From: Variovorax paradoxus EPS
GTDB taxonomy: Bacteria; Pseudomonadota; Gammaproteobacteria; Burkholderiales; Burkholderiaceae_C
NCBI RefSeq assembly: GCF_000184745.1
Contig: NC_014931.1
Location: forward strand, 6,262,001-6,326,000
Reading direction: 5' to 3'
Length of the DNA: 64,000 nt
Each line of letters opens with the position of its first letter. Positions within the stretch are counted from its first letter, which is position 1. Positions 9,648-18,871 of this stretch are shown here, one piece after another. The position numbers were made by a program, and so were the translations under genes. The notes beneath the pieces were generated by a model that had not been told where the DNA came from, did not search any database, and saw only the letters and a list, made by a program, of their open reading frames with translations.

Positions 9648-10187
9648 TCAGTTCTTGAACGGGAAACGGAAGCCAGCGAGAAGCGCCTTGGCTTCTTCGT
9701 CGGTCTTGGCCGTCGTCGTGATGCTGATATTGAGACCGCGCAGGGCATCGACCTTGTCGTACTCGATCTCAGGGAAAATGATCTGTTCCTTGACGCCGAT
9801 GTTGTAGTTGCCACGGCCATCGAACGCACGGCCGGAGATGCCGCGGAAGTCGCGAACACGCGGCAGCGCGATGGTCACGAAACGGTCCAGGAACTCATAC
9901 ATCTGCACGCCACGCAGCGTGACCATGCAGCCGATCGGCTGGTTTTCGCGGATCTTGAAACCCGCGATAGCCTTCTTCGACTTGGTGACCACGGGCTTCT
10001 GGCCGGCGATCTTGGTCAGGTCGGCGACAGCGTTGTCGAGAACCTTCTTGTCGGCGACTGCTTCACCCACACCCATGTTCAGGGTGATCTTGGTGAGACG
10101 GGGGACCTGCATCGGCGACTTGTAGCCGAACTTTTCCGTCAGGTCTTTCGCGATCTTTTCGCGATAGTGTTGTTGGAGACGTGCCAT
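9648..10187 (-). CDS. rplE: 50S ribosomal protein L5
   Basis: 179 residues, [20 protein letters not shown], with the signature [20 protein letters not shown] and C-terminal [20 protein letters not shown]5 binds 5S rRNA in the central protuberance and contacts P-site tRNA. Lies between rplX and rpsN. Confidence 0.98.
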   Translation of the reverse strand: MARLQQHYREKIAKDLTEKFGYKSPMQVPRLTKITLNMGVGEAVADKKVLDNAVADLTKIAGQKPVVTKSKKAIAGFKIRENQPIGCMVTLRGVQMYEFLDRFVTIALPRVRDFRGISGRAFDGRGNYNIGVKEQIIFPEIEYDKVDALRGLNISITTTAKTDEEAKALLAGFRFPFKN

Positions 10188-10198
10188 GTGAGTACCTC

Positions 10199-10531
10199 TT
10201 AGGCGAACTTGATTTCGTCGCCGCTGGACTTGAAGACGCGAACAGCCACGCGCTTGCCGTCAGCACCCTGGGTGACCTTGATGCCCACGCGATCGGCCTT
10301 GCCGGTCGCGGCATTGAAGATCGCCACGTTGGATTGGTGAATGGGCATGGACTTCTCGACGATGCCACCAGTCGTACCCTTGAGCGGGTTCGGCTTGGTG
10401 TGCTTCTTCACGAGGTTCAGGCCTTCGATGACGACGTGCGAGTCGTCCTTGCGAAGCGAGACGGTGCCGCGCTTGCCCTTGTCACGACCGGCCAACACGA
10501 TGACCTGGTCGCCTTTGCGAATCTTGTTCAT
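10199..10531 (-). CDS. rplX: 50S ribosomal protein L24
   Basis: 110 residues with the KOW motif at the N-terminus ([19 protein letters not shown]) and the downstream uL24 segment ([16 protein letters not shown]). L24 starts large-subunit assembly. Slightly longer than the E. coli protein (104). Lies 13 bases after rplN. Confidence 0.97.
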   Translation of the reverse strand: MNKIRKGDQVIVLAGRDKGKRGTVSLRKDDSHVVIEGLNLVKKHTKPNPLKGTTGGIVEKSMPIHQSNVAIFNAATGKADRVGIKVTQGADGKRVAVRVFKSSGDEIKFA

Positions 10532-10544
10532 GGCGTTGTTGTCC

Positions 10545-10913
10545 TTACAGAACTTCAGGTGCCAGCGACACGATCTTCATGAACTTTTCGGTGCGCAGCT
10601 CGCGCGTCACCGGTCCGAAGATGCGGGTGCCGATAGGCTCCAGCTTGGCGTTGAGCAACACGGCTGCGTTGCTGTCGAATTTCACGAGCGAGCCGTCGGC
10701 GCGACGGATGCCCTTGGCGGTACGGACCACCACTGCACTGTAGATCTCGCCCTTCTTGACGCGACCACGTGGAGCAGCTTCCTTGATGCTGACCTTGATG
10801 ACGTCGCCCACGCTGGCATAACGCCGCTTGGAGCCACCGAGCACCTTGATACACAGGACGGATTTCGCGCCCGTGTTGTCGGCCACTTCGAGCCGGGATT
10901 CAGTTTGGATCAT
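10545..10913 (-). CDS. rplN: 50S ribosomal protein L14
   Basis: 122 residues: [20 protein letters not shown] with uL14 core ([20 protein letters not shown]) and end ([20 protein letters not shown]). The start at 10913 is the conserved one; upstream codons in frame are leader sequence. This is the first gene of the minus-strand ribosomal block; rpsQ/rpmC do not precede it, and a strong promoter lies about 145 bases upstream. Confidence 0.98.
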   Translation of the reverse strand: MIQTESRLEVADNTGAKSVLCIKVLGGSKRRYASVGDVIKVSIKEAAPRGRVKKGEIYSAVVVRTAKGIRRADGSLVKFDSNAAVLLNAKLEPIGTRIFGPVTRELRTEKFMKIVSLAPEVL

Positions 10914-11056
10914 TTCTTGATATTCCCAACTTGTACCGATGAGCCTCCAGGAGGGAGACACCGCGGTCAGTCTTGGGCCCGTCGTTGGCACCTCGAACCA
11001 CTCGAGGCACTTCCGCTTTGGGCTGAAAGCTTCGCCTTTTGGAAGCGAAGCCCGCG

Positions 11057-11085
11057 ATTATTGCAGGCACTTCTGCCGATGTCAA
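11057..11085 (-). promoter_or_regulatory. Sigma-70 promoter for the rplN-rplQ block
   Basis: On the minus strand, a perfect -35 TTGACA (11080-11085) and AATAAT as -10 (11057-11062, one mismatch to TATAAT) are separated by exactly 17 bp. Transcription would start near 11050, giving a leader of about 135 bases before rplN. The leader contains a short hairpin (CCTCGA/TCGAGG). Confidence 0.8.
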
Positions 11086-11128
11086 CCGACTCATTACACC
11101 ATCACGTGCTGGCACTAGACTTCGAGGC

Positions 11129-12298
11129 GTGCGCGCCACTGCCAAAATCCCTTTTTCGCCCCAGTTCCCCACCCGCCGCAGCCTCTTGGGAGGCGCGGTT
11201 GCCGCGCTGGCGCTGGGTCTCGCCGGATGCGGGAGCGCGACGCCTATTCCGGACACGGGGCGGCTCCGGCGAATCGCCGAGGCCCGCTGGGCGCACAGGC
11301 TGCATATAGAAGACACCACAGCGGGCGGCCTCTCGGGCATCGACTATGACGCCTCACGAGGTGAGTACATGCTTATCAGCGATGACCGGTCAGACCTGGC
11401 TCCCGTCCGCTACTACACGGCTCGCTGGCCCCAGCCGCAGGCCGCTCGGCCGGAGCCAGCGGGCGTTGTTCAACTGCAACGCCCTGGTGGCGGCCCTTGG
11501 CCTGACCGCCGCCACGCAATCAATGGGCTTGCTGTCCCCGACCCCGAAGCGATCCGCCTGCGCCCCTCCGCCGGCACTTTGCTCTGGACCAGTGAAGGCG
11601 ATATCGCCCGCGGTTTCGGCCCCGCACTGTATGAATCGGCACGCGACGGCCGCTTCTTGCGCGAATTCGCCCTACCCGCCATGTTCACGCCCGATCCGGC
11701 CCAGCGCCGCGGTCCGCGCGACAACCTGACTTTCGAGGGCATCGCCCTCACGCCCGACGGCCGTTTTGCCTGGCTGTCGATGGAAAACGCCCTGATCCAG
11801 GACGGCCCCATCCCCACCACCCGCGCGCCCGGCGGCCCTTGCCGCTTCACCCAGGTCGACCTGGAGACCGGCCAGGCGGCGCGCCAGATCGCCTACGTCC
11901 CCGACGCCATCCCCCTGCGCCCCCTCGTCCCCGGCACCTATGCCGACAACGGCGTGAGCGAGGTGCTGATGCTCGATGCGCACCGTATGCTGGTGCTCGA
12001 ACGCGCCTATGCCACCGGAACCGGCAATTCGCTGCGCCTCTATGAAATAGACACCCGCGCCGCCAGCGACGTGCTCCAGGTCGACGCATTCGCGCCAGGC
12101 AACCACAAGCCAGTCACCAAAACCCTGGTGGCCGACTTCGCCGCGCTCGGCCTGTCCCGCCTCGACAACACCGAGGGCATGTGCTGGGGCCCGCCGCTGC
12201 CCAACGGCAACCGCCTGCTGGTGGTCGTGAGCGACGACAATTTCAATCCGCTGCAAGTGACCCAGTTCGCCGCCTTCGAATACATCGACCGACCATGA
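11129..12298 (+). CDS. Esterase-like phytase-family lipoprotein
   Basis: About 389 residues if started at the GTG at 11129; an upstream in-frame start at 11039 would overlap the rplN promoter and looks less likely. The N-terminus has twin arginines (TRRSLLGGAVAALALGLAGC) ending in a lipobox Cys, so an exported, probably lipidated protein. The rest matches the 'esterase-like activity of phytase' beta-propeller family (GGLSGIDYDASRGEYMLISD, DNLTFEGIALTPDGRFAWLS, NTEGMCWGPPLPNGNRLLVV). Activity is unproven for most members. Its stop codon overlaps the start of proC (ATGA), so the two are translationally coupled. Confidence 0.8.
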   Translation: MRATAKIPFSPQFPTRRSLLGGAVAALALGLAGCGSATPIPDTGRLRRIAEARWAHRLHIEDTTAGGLSGIDYDASRGEYMLISDDRSDLAPVRYYTARWPQPQAARPEPAGVVQLQRPGGGPWPDRRHAINGLAVPDPEAIRLRPSAGTLLWTSEGDIARGFGPALYESARDGRFLREFALPAMFTPDPAQRRGPRDNLTFEGIALTPDGRFAWLSMENALIQDGPIPTTRAPGGPCRFTQVDLETGQAARQIAYVPDAIPLRPLVPGTYADNGVSEVLMLDAHRMLVLERAYATGTGNSLRLYEIDTRAASDVLQVDAFAPGNHKPVTKTLVADFAALGLSRLDNTEGMCWGPPLPNGNRLLVVVSDDNFNPLQVTQFAAFEYIDRP

Positions 12299-13152
12299 CC
12301 ATCGCCGTGACCTTCCTGCCCCGCACCGCTCCCGCGCCGCTGCCGCCCATCGCCTTCATCGGCGGCGGCAATATGGCGAGCGCCATCATCGGCGGACTGA
12401 TCCAGCAAGGCACCCCGGCCACCGCGTTCGAGGTGGTCGAACCCTTCGAGGCGGCACGCACGAAGCTCGCCCAGTCCTTCGGTATCACGGCACAGGCCGA
12501 GGCCAGCGAGGCGCTCTCGCGCTGCGCCGTCGTGGTGTGGGCCGTCAAGCCGCAGACCTTCGCCGACGCCGCCAAGCCGGTGCGCGCATTCGCCGAGGAC
12601 GCGCTGCACCTGAGCGTGGCCGCGGGCATTCCGTCGGACAGCATCGCCCGCTGGCTGGGCACCGAACGCGTGGTGCGCGCCATGCCGAACACGCCCGCGC
12701 TGGTTGGCCAAGGCATGACCGGCCTGTTCGCGCGGCCGGATGTCACCGACGCCGATCGCGCCCTCGTCAGCCAGCTGCTGACGCCCACGGGCGAACTGCT
12801 CTGGGTCGATACCGAACCTGCGCTCGACGCGGTCACCGCCATGTCCGGCTCGGGTCCGGCCTACGTGTTCTATTTCATCGAGGCGATGACCGAGGCCGGC
12901 GTCGAGATGGGCCTCACGCCCGACCAGGCGCAGCGCCTGGCCATCGGCACCTTCACCGGCGCCTCGGCGCTGGCGCACAGCGCGACCGAGCCGCCTTCGG
13001 TGCTGCGCGAGCGCGTGACCTCCAAGGGCGGCACGACCTACGCGGCGATCACCTCGCTGGAAGGCGCGGACGTCAAGGCGCAGTTCAAGACCGCCATCCG
13101 GGCCGCACAGAAGCGGGCCGCCGAGCTGGGCGAGGAATTCGGGCGCGGTTGA
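12295..13152 (+). CDS. proC: Pyrroline-5-carboxylate reductase
   Basis: 285 residues. ProC reduces 1-pyrroline-5-carboxylate to proline with NAD(P)H, the last step of proline synthesis. The Rossmann motif IAFIGGGNMASAIIGGLI is near the N-terminus, and the C-terminal dimerisation domain carries MSGSGPAYVFYFIEAMTEAG and VTSKGGTTYAAI, both signatures. The start overlaps the stop of the upstream phytase-like gene by ATGA. Convergent with the MaoC gene. Confidence 0.96.
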   Translation: MTIAVTFLPRTAPAPLPPIAFIGGGNMASAIIGGLIQQGTPATAFEVVEPFEAARTKLAQSFGITAQAEASEALSRCAVVVWAVKPQTFADAAKPVRAFAEDALHLSVAAGIPSDSIARWLGTERVVRAMPNTPALVGQGMTGLFARPDVTDADRALVSQLLTPTGELLWVDTEPALDAVTAMSGSGPAYVFYFIEAMTEAGVEMGLTPDQAQRLAIGTFTGASALAHSATEPPSVLRERVTSKGGTTYAAITSLEGADVKAQFKTAIRAAQKRAAELGEEFGRG

Positions 13153-13158
13153 AGCGGG

Positions 13159-13626
13159 TCAGCCGGGGAGCGCGCGCGGCCCGAGGAAGAACAGCCACTC
13201 GGCCGCCAGCGTGACGGTGCCGTCCTCGAGTTCGAGCAGCACCTCTTCCTTCAGCAGAAAACCGTCTTCGCCCTTGGGCGTCGCGCCGAGGATGCGCACC
13301 CGCGCCCGGAAGCGCGCGCCCACCGGCATCGGGCTGACGAACCGCAGGCGATCGAAGCCGTAGTTCAGCGCGTGGTTCGAATCGAAGGGCAGCAGCGTGC
13401 GCATCGCTTCGCCGGTCAGCCGGATCAGGTGCGCGACCTGGAAAAAGCCGGGAACGATCGTGCCGCCGTACTCCGTCTCGCGGGCCGCGCGCTCCGGATC
13501 GAGATGGATCCACTCACCTTCGCCATCGCCCGACAGCACCGCGTACCGGTCGACCATCTCCTGCGTGATGACGTGCCACTCGGACAGGCCTTCCTGGCCG
13601 ATCTTCTGCGTCAGGCGATCGAGCAT
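13159..13626 (-). CDS. MaoC-family hydratase
   Basis: 155 residues, single hot-dog domain. The catalytic Asp/His pair of R-specific enoyl-CoA hydratases is visible as LSGDGEGEWIHLDPERA, followed by YGGTIVPGFFQVAHL. These enzymes hydrate enoyl-CoA, for example to feed PHA synthesis or in fatty acid breakdown; the exact substrate is unknown here. The ATG at 13626 has a strong ribosome site (GAAGGAG, 6 bases upstream). It follows ubiA by 11 bases and is probably in the same transcript. Confidence 0.85.
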   Translation of the reverse strand: MLDRLTQKIGQEGLSEWHVITQEMVDRYAVLSGDGEGEWIHLDPERAARETEYGGTIVPGFFQVAHLIRLTGEAMRTLLPFDSNHALNYGFDRLRFVSPMPVGARFRARVRILGATPKGEDGFLLKEEVLLELEDGTVTLAAEWLFFLGPRALPG

Positions 13627-13637
13627 GCGCGGCTCCT

Positions 13638-14498
13638 TCAATGAATGGCGTAGCCGGCAACAACGCCGGCGAACACCGTGAAACCCAGCCAGTGGTTCAG
13701 CCGGAAGGCTTTGAAGCAGCCATCGCGTGTCCGGTCGCGAATCAGCCGCCAGTGCCAGAGCCCCTGCCCCGCGGCGATGGCGATGCCCGCGAAGAACAAC
13801 ACGCCCAGGGACCGGCTGGCACCGGCCCACGCCCAAACCGCCAGGAAGATCGCGTAGCTCAGCATCACCGCCGCCACGTCGAAGCGGCCGAAGGTGATGG
13901 CCGAGGTCTTCATGCCGATCTTCAGGTCGTCGTCACGATCGACCATCGCGTACTCGGTATCGTAGGCCAGCACCCAGAACAGGTTGCCGGCCAGCAGCCA
14001 CGCGGCGAACACAGGCACCGTCGCCTGCACCGCGGCAAAGGCCATCGGGATGCCGAAGCTGAAGGCAATGCCCAGCACCGCCTGCGGGATCGACACGAAG
14101 CGCTTGGCAAAGGGATAGATCAGCGTGATGGCCAGCGCCGCGAACGACCACAGCACCGTCACCCGGTTCGTGGTGAGCACCAGCCCGAAGGCCATCAACG
14201 CCAGCACGGCGCCGAGCGCGAGCGCTTCCTTGACCGAGATGGCGCCGCTGGTCACGGGCCGCTGGGCGGTGCGCTTCACATGGCGGTCGAAGTCGCGGTC
14301 GGCCACGTCGTTGACGCAGCAGCCCGCGCTGCGCATGAGGAAGGTGCCGAGCGTGAACACCACGACCAGATGCCAACCCGGCCAGCCGTCGGCCGCGAAC
14401 CAGAGCGCGCCCAGCGTGGGCCAGAGAAGCAACAGCCAGCCGGCAGGGCGGTTCCAGCGGATCAGGTCGAGGTAGAGCGCGAGACGGCGTGCGAGCAT
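13638..14498 (-). CDS. ubiA: 4-hydroxybenzoate octaprenyltransferase
   Basis: 286 residues, an integral membrane prenyltransferase of ubiquinone synthesis. Both Asp-rich motifs that bind Mg-prenyl diphosphate are present: NDVADRDFD near residue 70 and [12 protein letters not shown] near 190. The N-terminus [19 protein letters not shown] is typical of UbiA. Length is normal (E. coli 290). It sits between dps and the MaoC gene on the same strand. Confidence 0.95.
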   Translation of the reverse strand: MLARRLALYLDLIRWNRPAGWLLLLWPTLGALWFAADGWPGWHLVVVFTLGTFLMRSAGCCVNDVADRDFDRHVKRTAQRPVTSGAISVKEALALGAVLALMAFGLVLTTNRVTVLWSFAALAITLIYPFAKRFVSIPQAVLGIAFSFGIPMAFAAVQATVPVFAAWLLAGNLFWVLAYDTEYAMVDRDDDLKIGMKTSAITFGRFDVAAVMLSYAIFLAVWAWAGASRSLGVLFFAGIAIAAGQGLWHWRLIRDRTRDGCFKAFRLNHWLGFTVFAGVVAGYAIH

Positions 14499-14579
14499 GC
14501 GACAAAAAGGCGGACGAAAAAAGAGCGGCCATTGTGCCGCTCCAGCTTTCGCTTCCCGGATTCCGGGATGCCTGCCGAC

Positions 14580-15173
14580 TCAGTCCTCGAGCAGCGAGCG
14601 CAGCATCCAGGCAGTTTGATCGTGCACCGTGCAGCGCGCGGTCAGCATGTCGGCGGTCGGGTCATCGCCGGCCTCTTCCGCCACGGGAATGAATTCGCGC
14701 GCGATGCGCGAAACCGTCTCGTGGCCCTTGACCAGGATGCGCACCATCTCCATCGCCTTGGGCGGGGTCTGCGGCACGTCGGGCACGGTGGCGATCTTGC
14801 TGAACTCGGCGTACGAGCCCGGCGCGTAGTGGCCGAGGGCGCGGATGCGTTCGGCGAGCACGTCGGTCGCCGTCCAGAGTTCGGTGTACTGGCCCATGAA
14901 CATCGCATGCAGCGAGTTGAAGTGCGGACCCGTCACATTCCAGTGGAAGTTGTGGGTCGTGAGGTACAGCGTGTAGGTGTCGGCCAGCACACGGCTCAGG
15001 CCTTCGGCGATGGCCGCGCGGTCCTGGCGCTCGATGCCGATGTTGATGATCGGCGCGTTGCGGCTGCCGGACTCCTGCGCGACGATCGCGCCGCCCTTCT
15101 TGGGCACCTTGCCCGAGGAGGAAGAAGGGGTGGGGGTCGATGCGGGCTTGGTTTTCTTCGGAGCTTTGGCCAT
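14580..15173 (-). CDS. dps: Dps-family DNA-protecting ferritin-like protein
   Basis: 197 residues. Dps dodecamers oxidise and store iron, protect DNA in stationary phase and detoxify peroxide. The ferroxidase ligands are visible (LTTHNFHWNVTGPHF, then the AERIRALG helix), with the family end TARCTVHDQTAWMLRSLLED. The first 45 residues form a Lys/Ala/Pro/Ser-rich tail (MAKAPKKTKPASTPTPSSS) likely to contact DNA. It lies beside oxyR; in many bacteria OxyR activates dps, so regulation by the neighbour is likely, but no clear OxyR box could be picked out by eye. Confidence 0.93.
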   Translation of the reverse strand: MAKAPKKTKPASTPTPSSSSGKVPKKGGAIVAQESGSRNAPIINIGIERQDRAAIAEGLSRVLADTYTLYLTTHNFHWNVTGPHFNSLHAMFMGQYTELWTATDVLAERIRALGHYAPGSYAEFSKIATVPDVPQTPPKAMEMVRILVKGHETVSRIAREFIPVAEEAGDDPTADMLTARCTVHDQTAWMLRSLLED

Positions 15174-15272
15174 GGCGAAAGGTCTTTCTTCAAGTTGACA
15201 GGAACGCTGCAATTCTCGAAGCCGTCGGGCGGCTTCGCAACAGCGTCACTCTATCCCAGCGATCAACGATTC

Positions 15273-15302
15273 AAAACAGCGGCCGCGTAGGCCAAGGCCG
15301 CC
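15273..15302 (-). terminator. Weak terminator-like hairpin after oxyR
   Basis: On the minus strand GGCGGCC pairs with GCGGCCGC across an 8-10 base loop and is followed by TGTTTT. It sits right after the oxyR stop codon and upstream of dps; the T-run is short. Confidence 0.35.
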
Positions 15303-15307
15303 AATCG

Positions 15308-16273
15308 CTATGACAAACGCTTCACGCCCGGCAGTTCGCACGCATAGATCGCATTGCGCAACGCGGCAATGGCCTCGTAGCGTGTGAAGGTGCGCCGCCA
15401 TGCGAGTACCACGCGGCGCGTGGGCGGATCACGGTCGTTCGCATCGCGCACCGGCAGGTAGCGCACCATCTGGTCGGACTCCTTCTTGCCCTTGCCCTTC
15501 GGCTTGAGCGCCTCGGCCGGCACCGACAGGCGCGGCACCAGCGTCACGCCCATGCCCGAGGCCACCATGTGCTTGATGGTTTCGAGCGACGAGCCCTCGA
15601 AGCTCTTGCGGATGCCTTCGGCGTTGCTGGAGAAGCGCGCGAACTCGGGGCACACCTCGAGCACGTGGTCGCGAAAGCAATGGCCGGTGCCCAGCAGCAG
15701 CATGGTCTCGCTCTGCAACTCTTCGGAGGTGATCGATTCGCGTCCGGCGAACTTGTGATTGACCGGCAGCGCGGCCATGAAGGGCTCGTCGTACAGCGGC
15801 GCCATCGCAAGGCCGGTGTCGGGAAAAGGCTCGGCCATCACGGCGCAGTCGATCTCGCCGGCGCGCAGCATTTCCAAGAGCTTGGCGGTGAAGTTCTCCT
15901 GCAGCACCAGCGGCATCTGCGGCGTGCGCGCGATCACCTGGCGCACCAGGTCGGGCAGCAGATACGGGCCGATGGTGTAGATCACGCCCAGGTTCAGCGG
16001 GCCGGCCAGCGGGTCCTTGCCGCGCTTGGCGATCTCCTTGATGCTGGCGGCCTGATCGAGCACGCTTTGCGCCTGCTGCACGATCTGCTCGCCGAGCGGC
16101 GTGACGGTCACTTCGCCGGCGCTGCGCTCGAAGAGCTTGACCTCGAGCTCGTCCTCGAGCTTCTTGATGGCCACCGAGAGGGTCGGTTGGGAGACGTAGC
16201 AGGCCTCGGCCGCCTTGCCGAAGTGCCGTTCGCGGGCTACTGCGACGATGTATTTGAGTTCGGTGAGAGTCAT
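15308..16273 (-). CDS. oxyR: Hydrogen peroxide-sensing regulator OxyR
   Basis: 321 residues, LysR family. The N-terminal winged helix (LTELKYIVAVARERHFGKAA) binds DNA; the regulatory domain carries the redox pair at Cys199 and Cys208 (GTGHCFRDHVLEVC), the same numbering as E. coli OxyR, so peroxide sensing by disulfide formation is well supported. The ATG at 16273 is preferred over a TTG four codons upstream. In other bacteria oxyR adjoins recG; here they are 14 kb apart with accessory genes between. Confidence 0.96.
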   Translation of the reverse strand: MTLTELKYIVAVARERHFGKAAEACYVSQPTLSVAIKKLEDELEVKLFERSAGEVTVTPLGEQIVQQAQSVLDQAASIKEIAKRGKDPLAGPLNLGVIYTIGPYLLPDLVRQVIARTPQMPLVLQENFTAKLLEMLRAGEIDCAVMAEPFPDTGLAMAPLYDEPFMAALPVNHKFAGRESITSEELQSETMLLLGTGHCFRDHVLEVCPEFARFSSNAEGIRKSFEGSSLETIKHMVASGMGVTLVPRLSVPAEALKPKGKGKKESDQMVRYLPVRDANDRDPPTRRVVLAWRRTFTRYEAIAALRNAIYACELPGVKRLS

Positions 16274-16357
16274 AGCTTGCGTCAATTATGCGCAAGCCTT
16301 CGTGACCCGGCGTTGTCAGGGGGTACGGCCCACCCCCGCATGCGAGCCGCCTCGATG

Positions 16358-17002
16358 CTAGGAGCGAGACAGCGCGGCCAGCTTCTTTTTCGCGCTTTGC
16401 AGCAGGCCGAGCCGCTCGACGGGCAACTGCGCCTTGGTGTCTTTCGGCGCAATGATCTCGAACGTCGAAGCAGCCGCCAGTTTCGCGGCGAGTGCGTCGC
16501 GACTTGTGAGGCCGTTGAACCTGGCCATCGAAATCACGTGCACCTGCAAATGCCGATGAAGGGTCTTGGAAAGCTTCTGGCAAGCGGCCGTCATCGCAGC
16601 CTGGTCGGGTACCACTGCGCCGTGCACGATCAGGACCTCGATGACGTTGTCCTCGTCCTCTCCCAGGATGAAGGCGCGCACGACCGAATCCTTGAACTTG
16701 CCGCGCAGCATGGCGCGGATCGGCTCGGCCGCGGCGAACGACTTCAGTGCGATGCTGCGCAATTCGCGGTAGAAGATGAACGACCGGTCCACCTTGACGG
16801 CTTCGGGCTCACCCGCCGGCACCTTTTGCCTTGCAAGAATCCCGCTCGTGACGAGATGCTGCAACGTCTGCTCGACCATGTCCGGCGCCTGCTTCGTGCG
16901 TTGCGCGAGCTCGCTCGCCGAGAACGGGCTATCGGGGTCTGCATAGACGACCCGCATGAGCTGTTGCACGGCGGGGGACAAGAGAAAATCTGCAGCACTC
17001 AC
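16358..17002 (-). CDS. Winged-helix protein with degenerate nucleotidyltransferase-like domain
   Basis: About 214 residues with a GTG start at 17002 (GGAACG upstream); the longer open frame reaches into the clcB promoter region and is unlikely to be coding. Residues 1-70 form an ArsR-like winged helix (ELAQRTKQAPDMVEQTLQHL). Residues 105-165 resemble the MNT nucleotidyltransferase fold, but the usual GS and D-x-D motif is replaced by ILGEDEDN and IEVLIVHG, so it is probably not catalytic. Function unknown; a DNA-binding regulator is the best guess. Divergent from the ClC gene. Confidence 0.6.
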   Translation of the reverse strand: MSAADFLLSPAVQQLMRVVYADPDSPFSASELAQRTKQAPDMVEQTLQHLVTSGILARQKVPAGEPEAVKVDRSFIFYRELRSIALKSFAAAEPIRAMLRGKFKDSVVRAFILGEDEDNVIEVLIVHGAVVPDQAAMTAACQKLSKTLHRHLQVHVISMARFNGLTSRDALAAKLAAASTFEIIAPKDTKAQLPVERLGLLQSAKKKLAALSRS

Positions 17003-17138
17003 GGGCGTTCCGATTCGTTTGGTTTTCAGGGAGGCCCGGATTATGAAGTTGGCGCACTGGAAGTGCCCCGTACCGGGCCTGTCAGCGAAGCCACCGCTCC
17101 CACCCCGAGGGCCATGCGTAAACTGATCGCGCACATAT

Positions 17139-18506
17139 ATGAATCGCGAACCGGACTTTCTTGAGCATCTGCGCGCCGAACTGTCGAGCGGGCGCATCTG
17201 GCTCGACCGAGCCATCGTGCTGGGCTACGCCATCGCAGCCGGGCTGTTCGTGGTGGGGTTCACGCTGGCCAGCGACTGGGTCTTCGGCGGCTTCCAGCGC
17301 TTCTACCGCGCGTGGCCCTGGGCGGTGCTGGTGACGACGCCGATGATCACGGCGGGCATCGTCTGGTTCACGCTGCGTTTCTTTCCCGGCGCGAGCGGCT
17401 CGGGCATTCCACAGATCAAGGCGGCGCTGCACCCCGCGCTGCCCGATGAACGGCGCTTCATGTTCGCCTCGCTGCGACTCACGGTCGCCAAGATCGGCCT
17501 CGGTGTGGCCGGCTTTGCGGCCGGGCTGTCGATTGGCCGCGAAGGCCCCTCGGTGCAAGTGGCGGCCGGTGTGATGCAGCATGCGCGCCGCTGGCTCTCG
17601 CCCAACACCACCATCGACGGCCGCGCGCTGCTGGTGGCGGGCGGTGCGGCCGGCATCGCGGCCGCCTTCAATGCACCGCTGGCGGGTGTGGTGTTCGCCA
17701 TCGAGGAACTGTCGGGCCGGCTCGAAGCGCGCTCTTCCGGCCTCATCATCACGGCCATCGTGCTCGCGGGCCTGGTGGCCGTCTCGGCCTTCGGCAACAC
17801 CAGCTACTTCGGCGTGATCCGCGTGCCGCGCCTGGGCTGGGACGCGCTGGGCCCCGGCCTGCTGGTCACGCTGCTGGCGGGCGCCGCGGGCGGCCTTTTC
17901 GCCCGGCTGCTGATTGCCTCGCTCACGCGCGCACCCGAGCGGCTCAATCGCTGGCGCGCCCGGTTTCCCGTGCGCTTCGCGGCGCTCGGCGGGCTCGCGG
18001 TGGCGGTGATCGGACTGGTCACGGGCGGCGTCACCTTCGGTGCCGGCTCGGAAGCCGTCAAGCAGATGCTGCAGGGCCACGACGAGCTCACGCCGCTGTA
18101 CACAGTGCTCAAGTTCGTCGCCACCTGGCTCACCGCCTGGTGCGGCGTGCCGGGCGGCATCTTCGCGCCATCGCTGTCCATCGGCGCGGGCATCGGCGAT
18201 GCCGTGGCGCACCTGGCCAGCAGCGACCTGGGCCCGGCGCTGATCGCGCTGGGCATGGCCGGCTTCCTGGCCGCGGTGACGCAGGCGCCGCTCACCGCCT
18301 TCATCATCGTGATGGAGATGGTCGACGGCCACGCGATGGTGCTGAGCCTGATGGCCGCGGCCATGTTAGCGAGCCTGATCTCCCGCATGATCAGCCGCCC
18401 GCTCTACGACACGCTGGCCGAGCACATGGTCGGCAAGGCCGTCGCTGCATCCGAGCCTGTGCAGGCGTCGTCATCGTCGCAGCCGGCCGGCCCTTCATCG
18501 TCTTGA
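17139..18506 (+). CDS. ClC-family chloride channel/transporter
   Basis: 455 residues, multi-pass membrane protein. All three ClC selectivity signatures are present: GSGIPQ (87-92), GREGPSV (133-139, with the gating Glu at 135) and GGIFAPSL (near 340). An IEEL segment occupies the position of the internal proton glutamate of ClC antiporters, so H+/Cl- exchange is possible. No C-terminal CBS domains, as in bacterial ClcB-like proteins. Divergent from the winged-helix gene. The C-terminal 25 residues are Ser/Gln-rich and variable. Confidence 0.9.
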   Translation: MNREPDFLEHLRAELSSGRIWLDRAIVLGYAIAAGLFVVGFTLASDWVFGGFQRFYRAWPWAVLVTTPMITAGIVWFTLRFFPGASGSGIPQIKAALHPALPDERRFMFASLRLTVAKIGLGVAGFAAGLSIGREGPSVQVAAGVMQHARRWLSPNTTIDGRALLVAGGAAGIAAAFNAPLAGVVFAIEELSGRLEARSSGLIITAIVLAGLVAVSAFGNTSYFGVIRVPRLGWDALGPGLLVTLLAGAAGGLFARLLIASLTRAPERLNRWRARFPVRFAALGGLAVAVIGLVTGGVTFGAGSEAVKQMLQGHDELTPLYTVLKFVATWLTAWCGVPGGIFAPSLSIGAGIGDAVAHLASSDLGPALIALGMAGFLAAVTQAPLTAFIIVMEMVDGHAMVLSLMAAAMLASLISRMISRPLYDTLAEHMVGKAVAASEPVQASSSSQPAGPSSS

Positions 18507-18871
18507 AGATGCGAAGGCGTTTCGGGCTGCATCGATATGCGCGGAACCTCCGACCACTCTCTCGGTCGATGCATCCCTTCAAGCTGCGGCCCGAGGGCGA
18601 GCGCTTCGCGCTGATGCTCTCCGGGCCCGGCGACTTCTCTTGCATCAAACAAAACCAGACAAGCGTTATTGCCCGCGCTACACGGAAGCTACGACTACAT
18701 CGCCGACAGCGACGTCATGTCGATCCACATGCCGATGACGCTGATCCTCGAGACGCTCGACAGAAAGCCAGGACCCTCTCCTTCTGTCCGTCCGAGGCAG
18801 AAAAGCACGCGGTTTGAATGGAGGGGCTTGTGTGCAGCGGTTCCACTGCCTTCAGCCGATCGTGAGGCGAG
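18507..18871. other. Gene-poor gap with a possible dehydrogenase remnant
   Basis: 365 bases between the ClC gene and the adhesin without a credible intact gene. On the plus strand near 18694-18750 a reading frame gives YDYIADSDVMSIHMPMT, which resembles the NAD-domain segment of D-2-hydroxyacid dehydrogenases (SDvvSiHlPlT), but it has no flanking domain. It is best seen as decayed DNA at the edge of the accessory region. Confidence 0.35.

Noticed and set aside
15174..15307. OxyR-binding site upstream of dps
   Set aside because: No array matching the ATAG-type OxyR consensus could be found by eye, so regulation of dps by OxyR is left as an inference.
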